This document shows, piece after piece, positions 43,533 through 52,594 of a DNA stretch of 64,000 nt. The translations under genes were made by a program, and so were the position numbers. The stretch covers positions 1-64,000 of the forward strand of contig NZ_NDYF01000013.1 of assembly GCF_002243175.1 (NCBI RefSeq). Direction: 5' to 3'. Numbering within the stretch: position 1 is the first letter of the stretch; each line of letters starts with the position of its first letter. This stretch comes from Finegoldia magna_J (GTDB taxonomy: Bacteria > Bacillota > Clostridia > Tissierellales > Peptoniphilaceae). A model generated the notes under the pieces. That model saw only the letters and a program-made list of their open reading frames with translations. It made no database searches and was not told the origin of the DNA.

Positions 43533-44708
43533 TTATTTTGTCATTCCTGTAGAGTCGATATTTCTAGCTTGTACTTCGTCATCTATTCTCTTGTCCATTT
43601 CAGCTTCAGCTGTTGTTTCTTCAACATTTTCTTGAACTTCAGATTGTGGTGCACGACTAAGCTTAGCATCTTGTTCTCTCATAGCTCTTATACCTTCGTC
43701 TAATCCCTTATCGAATAAGTGACAAGCTACAAAGTGTTTATCTGCTACTTCTTGTAATACAGGTCTGTCTTTTTTACAGATTTCCATTACATAATTACAT
43801 CTTGTACAGAACTTACATCCTTCTGGAGCATTAATTGGTGAAGGAATTTCTCCTTGTAATTTAACACGTCCTTCGCTTGAAACATCAGGATCTGGAATAG
43901 GAATTGCAGAAATCAATGCTTTAGTATAAGGGTGAAGTGGTTGATTATAAATCTTAGTGTTAGAAGATACCTCTACCATACTACCCAAATACATTACGCC
44001 TATTCTATCTGAAATGTGTTTTACCATTGATAAATCGTGAGAAATAAACAAATAAGTTAATTTCTTTTCTCTTTGTAATTCAATAAGTAAGTTAACAACT
44101 TGTGCTTGGATACTTACATCAAGCGCAGAGATAGGTTCATCACATACGATAAATTCTGGTTCTACCGCCAAAGCTCTGGCAATACCAATTCTTTGTCTTT
44201 GTCCACCAGATAATTCGTGTGGGAATCTTGCTCCATGTTCGGCGTTAAGACCTACAGTTTTTAATAATTCTGTAATTCTGTTTTGAATATCTTTCTCTTT
44301 CATTTCAGGGAAGTGAACTCTGATACCTTCTCCAATAATATCACCAATTGTCATCTTAGAGTCAAGTGATGAGTATGGGTCTTGGAAAATCATTTGGGCT
44401 TTTTTCTTGAAAGCTTGTTTTTCTTTACCGCTCAATTTTGAAGTATCTTTTCCTTCATATATAACTTTACCATTTGTAGGTTCGTATAAATTAATAACTG
44501 TTCTTCCGCATGTAGTTTTACCACATCCAGATTCTCCTACAAGTCCGAAAGTTTCCCCTTTATATATTTTTAAATTTACATTTTCAACAGCTTTTAAAGT
44601 CTTGTTCTTACCAACTTTGAAAAACTTATCCAAGTTTTCTAAATCAACAAGCACTTCTCTGTTTGAATAATCTATGTTCTTTTCTTTTATTACTTTAGTT
44701 TCTGACAT
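43533..44708 (-). CDS. oppF: Oligopeptide ABC transporter ATPase OppF
   Basis: This 391-aa ATPase powers peptide import. It has Walker A GESGCGKTTCGR near residue 57, signature LSGGQRQRIGIARA near 165, and Walker B EFIVCDEPISALD. The C-terminal oligopeptide-transporter region has three cysteines near 297-303 (CKFCTRC) and one near 309, followed by HFVACHL, the Fe-S-like motif of the family. After residue 345 an unusual acidic tail of about 45 residues, rich in Glu and Ala, has no counterpart I know in OppF. Confidence 0.93.
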   Translation of the reverse strand: MSETKVIKEKNIDYSNREVLVDLENLDKFFKVGKNKTLKAVENVNLKIYKGETFGLVGESGCGKTTCGRTVINLYEPTNGKVIYEGKDTSKLSGKEKQAFKKKAQMIFQDPYSSLDSKMTIGDIIGEGIRVHFPEMKEKDIQNRITELLKTVGLNAEHGARFPHELSGGQRQRIGIARALAVEPEFIVCDEPISALDVSIQAQVVNLLIELQREKKLTYLFISHDLSMVKHISDRIGVMYLGSMVEVSSNTKIYNQPLHPYTKALISAIPIPDPDVSSEGRVKLQGEIPSPINAPEGCKFCTRCNYVMEICKKDRPVLQEVADKHFVACHLFDKGLDEGIRAMREQDAKLSRAPQSEVQENVEETTAEAEMDKRIDDEVQARNIDSTGMTK

Positions 44709-44717
44709 AATTCACTC

Positions 44718-45953
44718 CTAATAAGGTCTTTCAACTTTTGGTGCTTGTTCATGTGTTAACCAACATCTGCAAACATGATGGTCTGAATATCTAGTTTCAG
44801 GTGGCTTCTTTTCTCTACAAATTTGCATTGCATAATCACATCTTGCCGCAAATGGACATCCTGGAATTTCCATCAATAAGTCTGGTGGAGTTCCACCTAA
44901 TGAATACAATTCATTATCCTTTGAAGAGTCAAGTCTTGGAACGCTCATCAATAATGCCCATGTGTATGGGTGATGTGCATCTTTAAATATTTCTTGTACT
45001 GTACCAGTTTCCATGATTTCTCCGGCATACATTACTTGAATTCTGTCGGCAAAGTCTGCTACTACACCTAAATCGTGAGTTACAAGAACTATAGAAGTGT
45101 TTTTAGTATCTCTTAATTCTCTCATCAAATCCAAGATTTGCGCTTGAATTGTTACATCAAGTGCTGTAGTTGGTTCGTCAGCTAAAATAACATTAGGGTT
45201 ACAAGCCAATGCGATTGCAATCATAACTCTTTGTCTCATACCACCGGATAATTCGTGAGGATATTGTTTAACACGTTCTTCAGCATTAGGAATATTTACA
45301 GTCTTTAATAACTTAATAGCTTCTTTTTTAGCTTCATCTTTTGATAAATCAGTGTGTAACAAAAGCGATTCTGTAATTTGCTTACCTATTTTCATAGTTG
45401 GGTTAAGAGAAGTCATAGGGTCTTGGAATATCATAGATACATCAGATCCCTTGTATTGTCTCAATCTCTTCTTATCCATTTTAAGAACTTGTTCATCCAT
45501 GTATTTAATTGAAGAAGGTTCCTTGATAACTGCTGATTGAGGTAAAATTTGAAGTATAGATTTACTTACTACTGTTTTACCACATCCAGATTCTCCTACT
45601 AATGCTAAAGCTTCTCCATCGTAGATGTCAAAGCTTACGCCCCTTACGGCCTTTACTTCACCAGCGTAAGTATTGAATGATACGTTTAAGTTATCTACTT
45701 CAATTACTTTTGGTCTGTTAGTGTAATCTTTAGCTACTCTAGCAGTCCTAGTGATTTCTTCTGATAAATTTTGTTTTTCATTCATATTATTTTCTTCGTT
45801 AACTTTATCTTCTACAACTTCAGAGGAAACATATTTAGTTGTAGTTTCAACTTCATTATTTTCATTAATTACAGTTTCTTCAACCAATGTTTCTTCTGAA
45901 AGATTTTTTTCTTTTTTTAATTCGTCTACATCTTTGTATTTATTCTTGCTCAT
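44718..45953 (-). CDS. oppD: Oligopeptide ABC transporter ATPase OppD
   Basis: This 411-aa ATPase pairs with OppF. The ABC core starts only near residue 83 and has Walker A GESGCGKTVVSKS near 117, signature LSGGMRQRVMIAIAL near 224, and NVILADEPTTALD. The C-terminal cysteine motif is CPFAARCDYAMQIC. An N-terminal extension of about 80 mostly acidic residues precedes the ATPase domain. It lies 10 bases before oppF and overlaps no gene. Confidence 0.93.
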   Translation of the reverse strand: MSKNKYKDVDELKKEKNLSEETLVEETVINENNEVETTTKYVSSEVVEDKVNEENNMNEKQNLSEEITRTARVAKDYTNRPKVIEVDNLNVSFNTYAGEVKAVRGVSFDIYDGEALALVGESGCGKTVVSKSILQILPQSAVIKEPSSIKYMDEQVLKMDKKRLRQYKGSDVSMIFQDPMTSLNPTMKIGKQITESLLLHTDLSKDEAKKEAIKLLKTVNIPNAEERVKQYPHELSGGMRQRVMIAIALACNPNVILADEPTTALDVTIQAQILDLMRELRDTKNTSIVLVTHDLGVVADFADRIQVMYAGEIMETGTVQEIFKDAHHPYTWALLMSVPRLDSSKDNELYSLGGTPPDLLMEIPGCPFAARCDYAMQICREKKPPETRYSDHHVCRCWLTHEQAPKVERPY

Positions 45954-45964
45954 GTTTTTTCCTC

Positions 45965-46882
45965 CTACTGTCTAAGGTTAGGGTCAAGCGCATCTCTCAA
46001 ACCATCACCTAACAAAGTAAATGAAAGCATTGTTAACCCGATCATTAGAGCGGGGAAAAACAATTGATAAGGATAAAATTGGAATACTTGTTGTGCTTGT
46101 GAACACATAAGTCCCCAAGAAGTTTCTGGAGGTTGTACACCAAGTCCTAAGTAACTTAAGAAAGCTTCACCGAAAATATATCCTGGAATATCAAATGAGA
46201 TTGATACAAGTATTACGTTCAAAGTATTTGGAATAAGGTGCTTGATAATGATATCTTTGTTGCTTACTCCCAATACACGAGCTGCCATGATATAATCTTG
46301 TTCTTTTAATGAAAGAATTTGACCTCTTACAAGTCTTGCAAGACCGCACCATCCTGTGATAGTCATGGCCAAAATAAGTGTTCCTACACCATTTGAATTT
46401 AAAGCTAATCTTAAAATAATTACTAATAAAAGGTAAGGTATAGAAATCAATATTTCTACAATTCTCATCATTATTGTATCAACTCTTCCACCAAAGAATG
46501 CAGAAGCCGCACCATAAATAGAACCAATTACTGTACCAATGATAGCACCAGCAAGACCTATTATGATGGAAATTCTACCACCTCTCCAAATTCTTGTGAA
46601 GATATCTCTTCCAAGTTCGTCAGTGCCGAACCAGAATTTTCCACTTGGTGATAAGTTAATTTCTCCTACTAATTCTTCGTGAGAATATCCTGTTAACATC
46701 GGTCCGATGATAACCATTACAACTAAAAATATTAATATAATAAATGCAACTAAAGCTGCTTTATTTTCTTTAAATCTTCTCCAAGCGTCAGACCAGTATG
46801 TTACTACAGGTCTTGCTATAAACTCAGATGTTCTATCTTCATCTGAAAGTCTTTGAAATTTGCTTTGATCTATTTTTTCCAT
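45965..46882 (-). CDS. oppC: Oligopeptide ABC transporter permease OppC
   Basis: This 305-aa membrane protein has an N-terminal OppC leader (residues 1-60) with one helix near 40-60, then a MetI-type permease domain of five more helices. The EAA-like cytoplasmic loop is EQDYIMAARVLGVSNKDIIIKHLIPN near residue 190. It lies 11 bases before oppD and 10 after oppB. Confidence 0.95.
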   Translation of the reverse strand: MEKIDQSKFQRLSDEDRTSEFIARPVVTYWSDAWRRFKENKAALVAFIILIFLVVMVIIGPMLTGYSHEELVGEINLSPSGKFWFGTDELGRDIFTRIWRGGRISIIIGLAGAIIGTVIGSIYGAASAFFGGRVDTIMMRIVEILISIPYLLLVIILRLALNSNGVGTLILAMTITGWCGLARLVRGQILSLKEQDYIMAARVLGVSNKDIIIKHLIPNTLNVILVSISFDIPGYIFGEAFLSYLGLGVQPPETSWGLMCSQAQQVFQFYPYQLFFPALMIGLTMLSFTLLGDGLRDALDPNLRQ

Positions 46883-46891
46883 ACTAATCCC

Positions 46892-47818
46892 CTAATCTAT
46901 AATTTTAATTCTTGGATCTGCTATACCGTATAAAATATCTACAACTAATTGAGAGATTAAGAACAAGAATGCATAGAAAATTGTTGTACCTATAATCATA
47001 GGATAATCTCTGGCAGTTATAGAGTTTACAAAGTAACTTCCTAAACCTGGTATAGAATACATACTTTCAATAATGAAAGATCCTGTAAAGATACCAACAA
47101 TTTGTGGAGCTATAATTGTGATGATAGGAAGTATAGCATTTCTAAAAACGTGTTTTCTAATTACGTTGAAGCCTGATACACCTTTTGCTTTTGCAGTAAG
47201 TATGTAGTCTTCGTTCAAAACTTCCAATACATTACTTCTCATATATCTAGCATAAGTAGCTATTGAACCAAAACATAATGCGATAGATGGTAGTATTGTA
47301 TATTTTACTTCGTCTCCGTAGCCTGAAGTTGGAAACCAATTTAGTTTTACTGCGAAAGCGTATTGTAAAAGAGCCCCCAAAATAAATACAGGTATCGTAA
47401 TACCCAAAATAGCTAATACACTGATAATATAATCTGGCACTTTACCCCTGTTTAAGGCCGCAAGAATGCCAAAGATAATACCAATTGTAATACCTATTAC
47501 CATGGCTTGTCCACCAATTCTTCCAGATACTGGAGCAGTTTGAGCTATTGTAGTCTTAACTTCTCTACCTGGATATTTGTATGAAGCACCTAAGTCTCCG
47601 TGTAATGCATTTTTTAAAAATATTGCATATTGTGTTGATACTGGCTTATCCAAACCGTATCTAGCTTTGTAGTTTTTGATTGTTTGCTCTGGAAGAGTTT
47701 TACCCATAGCAGACAATGGATCCCCTTGAATGTTATGCATCAAGAAGAATGTTGCTGTTGTTATTATAAATAAAGTTAGCAACATGTACAAGATTCTCTT
47801 TATAAGATATTTTAACAT
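46892..47818 (-). CDS. oppB: Oligopeptide ABC transporter permease OppB
   Basis: This 308-aa membrane protein is the OppB type, with MLKYLIKRILYMLLTLFII at the start, GLDKPVSTQY near residue 53, and about six helices. The EAA loop is LNEDYILTAKAKGVSGFNVIRKH. I start it at 47818 behind AGGAGGACTC; an in-frame ATG 18 bases upstream lies before that site. A strong hairpin separates it from oppA. Confidence 0.95.
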   Translation of the reverse strand: MLKYLIKRILYMLLTLFIITTATFFLMHNIQGDPLSAMGKTLPEQTIKNYKARYGLDKPVSTQYAIFLKNALHGDLGASYKYPGREVKTTIAQTAPVSGRIGGQAMVIGITIGIIFGILAALNRGKVPDYIISVLAILGITIPVFILGALLQYAFAVKLNWFPTSGYGDEVKYTILPSIALCFGSIATYARYMRSNVLEVLNEDYILTAKAKGVSGFNVIRKHVFRNAILPIITIIAPQIVGIFTGSFIIESMYSIPGLGSYFVNSITARDYPMIIGTTIFYAFLFLISQLVVDILYGIADPRIKIID

Positions 47819-47841
47819 GAGTCCTCCTATATACAATTAGT

Positions 47842-47870
47842 AGGCTGTTACAAATAATTTGTAACAGCCT
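47842..47870 (-). promoter_or_regulatory. oppA-oppB intercistronic hairpin
   Basis: A perfect 14-bp inverted repeat with a one-base spacer lies between oppA and oppB, with no T-run after it. It looks like an mRNA-stabilising or partly terminating stem-loop that would leave more oppA than oppBCDF message, as needed for an abundant binding lipoprotein. Confidence 0.75.
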
Positions 47871-47890
47871 GCCATTTGCTACTAGTTATT

Positions 47891-49546
47891 TTATTTTTTT
47901 TCTAAATAAGTGTCTTTGTATCCTGCTGTTGAGAATTGGTTTAAGTTAATTTTCTTTACATAATCTTGGTAATAAATATTAGTAGAACCAGATATAATTG
48001 GAATAATAACTGTTTCATCAGCTAAGATTTGTTCAGCTTTCTTATACAATTCAACTTGTTTGTTTTCGTCTTTTTCCTTGGCAGCGTCTCTGATTAATTT
48101 ATCATATTCTTCGCTCTTCCATCCAGTTCTAACTGCGTTAGCACTTGAAGTGAATAGAGACATCATTGCTGATGGGTGGTTGTAGTCAGCAGTCCATGCT
48201 AAATAACCCATTTGGTAATTACCTTTATTGATTTTACCAGAAAGGATAGCCCATTCCATCATTTCCAATTTAACTTTTACACCAAGTTTGTTTTGGAAGT
48301 TTTGTTGGAAATATTCACCTCTTTTCTTTAATTCTGGAGAGTTAGTCATAATCAAGCTTACTTCTAATTTTGAAGGATCTGGATCCATTCCCAATTCTTT
48401 AAGACCTTCAGATAATAAAGCTTTAGGATCGCCTAATTTGTCAGCCATTTCTTTAACAGGATTACCTGCCATTTCTCTGTATTTCAATTCGTTAATTGAA
48501 ATAGCTTTTGGTACCCAGAAATAAGCAGGTTCTGATTTACCTTTAAGAACTGTATTGTTGAAGCCTTCTCTGTCTAAAGCGATGTTGAATGCTTGTCTAA
48601 CTTTTTTGTTCTTGAATAACTTATCTTGGTGGTTAACTGCAAAATAGTCTATAGCTGGAAGGTCAACTTTTTGTGTCTTAGTTCCTTCTCTCTTATCGAA
48701 CTTAGAAGTCCATTCTGGTTTATTAGTACCTACACTCATAATTTCTCCAGATTGGAAAGCATTCATTCTAGTGTTTTCATCTGTTAAAACTCTGATGTTT
48801 ACTTTTTCTAATTTAACTTTATCTTTGTTCCAGTAGTCTGGGTTCTTTTCAAGAACTAATTTAGAGTTGTGACTCCATTCAGTTAATTTGAATGGTCCGC
48901 AACCTACGATTGTGTTAGCTTCTGAACCGAATTGTTCACCTTGTTTTTCAACTATGTCTTTTCTTTGTGGGAAACATACTCTGAAAGGTACGATATTAAT
49001 GAAGTATTGTGCTGGAGCACCTAATTTGATTTCCAATGTTTTGTCATCAAGAGCTTTAACTCCCAATTTGTCTAATGGAGCTTTTCCTGAGTTAACTTCT
49101 TGGAAGTTAGCGATATCAGCTAATAAGAATGAAGAACCTGAACCTGTCTTAGGGTCTGCAGTTCTTTTAATACCATATTCGAAATCTTTAGCTGTTAATG
49201 GTTGACCATCATCCCATTTCAAGCCGTCACGTATTGTGAATGTATAAGTCATAGCATCTTCAGAAACTTTCCATTCTGATGCTGCTGCTGCTTCTGGTTT
49301 CAATGTTAAATCGTCGTTTTGAACTAATCTGATAAGTGGTTCATATACATTATTTACGATTGTATTACCATAAGCGTCACTACCTTTTTGAGCATCGATA
49401 GATTCAGGATCAGCCGCTACGAAAGTATTGTATACTGTGTTTTCTCCCTTAGCTCCTCCGTCTTTTGATCCTCCATTTCCACATGCTGTACCAGCAACCA
49501 TAAGGCCGGCTAACATCAAGGCAACAAACCTTTTCTTGTTTCTCAT
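47891..49546 (-). CDS. oppA: Oligopeptide-binding lipoprotein OppA
   Basis: This 551-aa lipoprotein is the substrate-binding protein of the peptide importer. The lipobox is VAGTAC near residues 17-22, after a short basic N-terminus. The SBP family 5 body has YEPLIRL near residue 72, KWDDGQPLTAKDF near 116, and KVNIRVLTDENTRMNAFQSGEI near 250. It heads oppABCDF behind AAGGAGG and a promoter at 49653-49681. It probably imports peptides, an important nitrogen source for an asaccharolytic anaerobe (inference). Confidence 0.94.
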   Translation of the reverse strand: MRNKKRFVALMLAGLMVAGTACGNGGSKDGGAKGENTVYNTFVAADPESIDAQKGSDAYGNTIVNNVYEPLIRLVQNDDLTLKPEAAAASEWKVSEDAMTYTFTIRDGLKWDDGQPLTAKDFEYGIKRTADPKTGSGSSFLLADIANFQEVNSGKAPLDKLGVKALDDKTLEIKLGAPAQYFINIVPFRVCFPQRKDIVEKQGEQFGSEANTIVGCGPFKLTEWSHNSKLVLEKNPDYWNKDKVKLEKVNIRVLTDENTRMNAFQSGEIMSVGTNKPEWTSKFDKREGTKTQKVDLPAIDYFAVNHQDKLFKNKKVRQAFNIALDREGFNNTVLKGKSEPAYFWVPKAISINELKYREMAGNPVKEMADKLGDPKALLSEGLKELGMDPDPSKLEVSLIMTNSPELKKRGEYFQQNFQNKLGVKVKLEMMEWAILSGKINKGNYQMGYLAWTADYNHPSAMMSLFTSSANAVRTGWKSEEYDKLIRDAAKEKDENKQVELYKKAEQILADETVIIPIISGSTNIYYQDYVKKINLNQFSTAGYKDTYLEKK

Positions 49547-49652
49547 TTACAATTCCTCCTTAAATATTTTAATCATATGAGAAAATCCGAATTAATCGTG
49601 AATACATATTTGAAAATATATAAGTTCTAGTCTTCACGTTTTTCGTAATTTC

Positions 49653-49681
49653 ATTATAACATGAATTTATGAAAATGATAA
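49653..49681 (-). promoter_or_regulatory. Promoter of the opp operon
   Basis: TTATCA (49676-49681) and TATAAT (49653-49658) on the minus strand are 17 bp apart, about 105 bases before the oppA ATG. The leader is long enough for regulation. Confidence 0.6.
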
Positions 49682-50053
49682 CATAAACAACGTTTTTTCA
49701 AAATATTTTAATATTAAATTGTTATTAAATTGTCTTGTTCTGTTTTTTTATAAAATTTTTCGTTTTAATTTATCTTTGCACGATTGTATATATTTCGTAA
49801 TAATCGCTATTTTATTGAAATATTGTTTTCATAAATTTATCATTTGATATTAGTTATCATATATGTTCTCAGTGAAATATTTTTACATTTTTTCACGAAA
49901 TTTTTGTGTTTTTTGTTTGAAAAATTTAATACATGGATTTAAACAAATAAAAGATTAGATATTTTAGGAATTTATACCACAAAAGTATTTGGTGATTTTT
50001 CGTAAATCATTGTAACTTTTTTGTAATATTTTTTTATTTTTTTAATTGCCATC

Positions 50054-50077
50054 AAAAAAGCGACCAATTAAGGTCGC
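50054..50077 (-). terminator. Terminator of the threonine aldolase-like gene
   Basis: A 6-bp GC-rich stem (GCGACC with GGTCGC) followed by TTTTTTGATG on the minus strand lies just after the stop codon. Confidence 0.88.
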
Positions 50078-50081
50078 AAAT

Positions 50082-51098
50082 TTATAAATCATTTATCAAT
50101 TCATCTACCATGTGATCTTGAGTTGACCATGATGTGCAAATTCTTACATTGATGTAATCATCTGTTTTATAGTTTTCGCAAAAATTATATTTGTGTTTTA
50201 ATCTGTGATATCTTTCGTAATCCATATTTACGAATATTGTGTTGGTTGTAGATTGAGTAGCCAGAACATAATTTTGTTCTTTTAATCTTTGTCTAATTCT
50301 ATCTGCTTGTTCATCTGCCTTTTCAGCTAATTCGAAGATCAAATCGTCAGTAAATAATTCTCTAAATTGAATTCCCAAAAATCTTGATTTGGCAATCAAC
50401 ATTCCAGAGCCTTTGATGTAGTTTTTAAAATGTAGCTTGAAGTCGTCGTTATTTAATATCAACGCTTCTCCAAACATCGCACCACATTTTGTTCCGCCGA
50501 CGTATGTCGCATCGACAATATCGCAAATTTCTTTTAATGTTAAATCATTATTTTTTGCAGCTAATGCATACGCAAGTCTTGCGCCATCCATAAACAAATA
50601 CAATCCGTGCTTGTCGCAAACTTTTTTTATTTCCAAAAGTCTTTGTTTGGTGTAGATTGTTCCAGATTCTGATGAGTTGGTTATGTAAACCATTTTAGGG
50701 ATTGGTTTATGAAAATAAGCTGGATCATTCATTCTTTCTGAGACGAATTTGTCTATTACTTCTGGAATTAAAAGTCCATCTTCATCTTCTACAATTTCTA
50801 TTTTGTGTCCAATATCTTCAATAGCGCCTGTTTCTAATGTGTTAATGTGTGCATTATCACATGCAATTACACTTTCAAAAGGTCTCAAAGATGTTTTAAT
50901 AACAAGTTTGTTACAAGCTGTAGAACCATGTAAGAAGTAAACGTCTTGATCTGAAATCTTTTTTCTGATAAGTTCTTTTGCTTGGTGAGTGTATCCATCG
51001 TTGCAATAGCCTTGTTGTTGAACCATATTGGTCTCTTCAAGTGCTTTTATAATATTTGGGTGAACTCCTTCTAGATAATCACAGTTAAAATTATACAT
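50082..51098 (-). CDS. Threonine aldolase-like PLP enzyme
   Basis: This 338-aa enzyme belongs to the beta-eliminating lyase / low-specificity L-threonine aldolase group. It has FNCDYLEGVHPNI at the start, HGSTACNKLVI near residue 58, GLYLFMDGARLAYAL near 165, and the PLP lysine in TYVGGTKCGAMFGEA near 200. It would convert L-threonine to glycine and acetaldehyde. I start at 51098 behind GAGGAG. A promoter with TTTACA, 16 bp and TATAAT precedes it. Confidence 0.85.
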   Translation of the reverse strand: MYNFNCDYLEGVHPNIIKALEETNMVQQQGYCNDGYTHQAKELIRKKISDQDVYFLHGSTACNKLVIKTSLRPFESVIACDNAHINTLETGAIEDIGHKIEIVEDEDGLLIPEVIDKFVSERMNDPAYFHKPIPKMVYITNSSESGTIYTKQRLLEIKKVCDKHGLYLFMDGARLAYALAAKNNDLTLKEICDIVDATYVGGTKCGAMFGEALILNNDDFKLHFKNYIKGSGMLIAKSRFLGIQFRELFTDDLIFELAEKADEQADRIRQRLKEQNYVLATQSTTNTIFVNMDYERYHRLKHKYNFCENYKTDDYINVRICTSWSTQDHMVDELINDL

Positions 51099-51146
51099 AA
51101 TTTTTCTCCTCAATTGACAATAATTAATTTGTTAAAATACAGATTT

Positions 51147-51174
51147 ATTATAACACTTGATAATTTTTTGTAAA
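51147..51174 (-). promoter_or_regulatory. Promoter of the threonine aldolase-like gene
   Basis: TTTACA (51169-51174) and TATAAT (51147-51152) on the minus strand are 16 bp apart, about 50 bases before the start codon. Confidence 0.65.
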
Positions 51175-51187
51175 GAATATTATTCAC

Positions 51188-52594
51188 CTATTTTGTGTAT
51201 AAGCATTTGATGTAGTAAGTCATTTTTTGTCCATTATCATAAATACATTCTGCTCTTTCAAGTATCGTCTTGTATTTATGACTGTTAATTACGCCCTCAT
51301 CTTTTATCAAAAGTTCAGGGTCTTCTGTATTAATATCAGGTCCTTGTAGATTCCATAATTCTTCTAATCTGTTATTAAATGTGTCTATGTTGAATTTGCC
51401 AATTATTTCATTTTTGTATTTTATAACAACAATATTTGAATTTTTGGAAAACGTAACGTTTTGATTTCCCAAATTTTCGATATTTTGTGTGTTTGAATCA
51501 TACTGGAATTGAATATTTTCAAGTAGTCGATCGTAGTTTGTGGTATCAATTTCTAACCTATCATTGACAAAAGATCGTATTTGTCCGTATAGTGACTCAA
51601 ATTCATCTCCTCTGAATCCAAATAGACGATTCATATCCTCTTGCGAAGTTGTAAATTTGTCATCTAAATAAGGGAGTTCTTTTATGTTGTGTTTGACTAC
51701 AAAATAGTCAAGTTTGTCTTTTATTTCCTTTATTTTAGCTGGATTTACATTGCTTTGAGATTTTATTTTTCCATCTACAAGCAGATTTTCTTCAACTAAC
51801 ATTTTTTCTAATTTGGCTTTTTGATCTATTCTACTGATGTTATATGCAGAAATAGGTCCCACCGAAGAAATCAATGCCAATATCAAAAATGTTGTCGGTA
51901 TCGTGATGTATGTCTTCTTGTTGAAAAACAAATAGTAAATCATTGATATAACAATAAACACTCCACCAACTACTACAAGATATCTTTCTTCTGTAACTCC
52001 ATAATACGAAATTCTGATGCCTATTGAGTAGAACATCATTACTGAAAGTATCAACAATATTATAGGTTGAATTTTGTTGTAAACATTTATGAACTTATCT
52101 TCCACAGTTTTTGATATAAACAATACCACGACCGAAAGCAATCCGTACCACAAAATAAGATTTGTGATGATATTGTTAGGTATTGTCTTCAGAACTACTA
52201 CCTTTATTATATATAGAAGTAAAATCGATCCGTATATCAAAAATATCGGTGCGATAATTCTGGTAAACAAGAACTTAAAAGGCAAAAGCCATTTGATTTT
52301 CAGATTTTCGTCACTATATTTCAACGGGAATTTGGATAAAATTATGGATGCGTTGAGCAGTAGGAAAATTACCGCTGCGCATGATACTATTACATTACTA
52401 AGATTAAATTGTAGCTTAAATAGTTCTTTTGTCGTAAACAAAATTGCAACAATTCCGATAAAAATCGTCACGCAATAAATTAACGATTCTATTATCGACA
52501 AAACAATTTTTACTGCGTAGTCGGCATAATCATTTCTCTTATTAAAGTGACCTGCTACAAACATTCCTACAAAAAGTGTCACAAATAATCCCAT
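51188..52594 (-). CDS. DUF4153 membrane protein, C-terminal part
   Basis: This 468-aa reading frame encodes about nine hydrophobic segments and then a soluble C-terminal third (from about residue 290). The segment starts MGLFVTLFVGMFVAGHFNKRNDYADY, which reads like the middle of a DUF4153 protein rather than a natural N-terminus. It overlaps the upstream reading frame by 16 bases. Removing one copy of a 5-base repeat joins the two into one 586-aa protein, which fits the family's usual size. Translation of this part alone has no good ribosome site. Confidence 0.65.
   Translation of the reverse strand: MGLFVTLFVGMFVAGHFNKRNDYADYAVKIVLSIIESLIYCVTIFIGIVAILFTTKELFKLQFNLSNVIVSCAAVIFLLLNASIILSKFPLKYSDENLKIKWLLPFKFLFTRIIAPIFLIYGSILLLYIIKVVVLKTIPNNIITNLILWYGLLSVVVLFISKTVEDKFINVYNKIQPIILLILSVMMFYSIGIRISYYGVTEERYLVVVGGVFIVISMIYYLFFNKKTYITIPTTFLILALISSVGPISAYNISRIDQKAKLEKMLVEENLLVDGKIKSQSNVNPAKIKEIKDKLDYFVVKHNIKELPYLDDKFTTSQEDMNRLFGFRGDEFESLYGQIRSFVNDRLEIDTTNYDRLLENIQFQYDSNTQNIENLGNQNVTFSKNSNIVVIKYKNEIIGKFNIDTFNNRLEELWNLQGPDINTEDPELLIKDEGVINSHKYKTILERAECIYDNGQKMTYYIKCLYTK

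Larger units (their letters stand above)
49547..50081. other. 535-base AT-rich gap upstream of oppA, no gene seen
   Basis: The stretch holds the oppA leader with a 7-bp end stem (CGTGAA/TTCACG, 49600-49641), the oppA promoter, and the threonine-aldolase terminator at its right end. The rest is very AT-rich, and I find no start codon with a ribosome site, no RNA consensus and no long repeat. It may hold upstream regulatory sites for oppA. Confidence 0.5.

Noticed and set aside
51188..52594. Separate complete gene reading for the DUF4153 C-terminal part
   Set aside because: No ribosome site and the start falls exactly at the tandem repeat where the N-terminal part ends.
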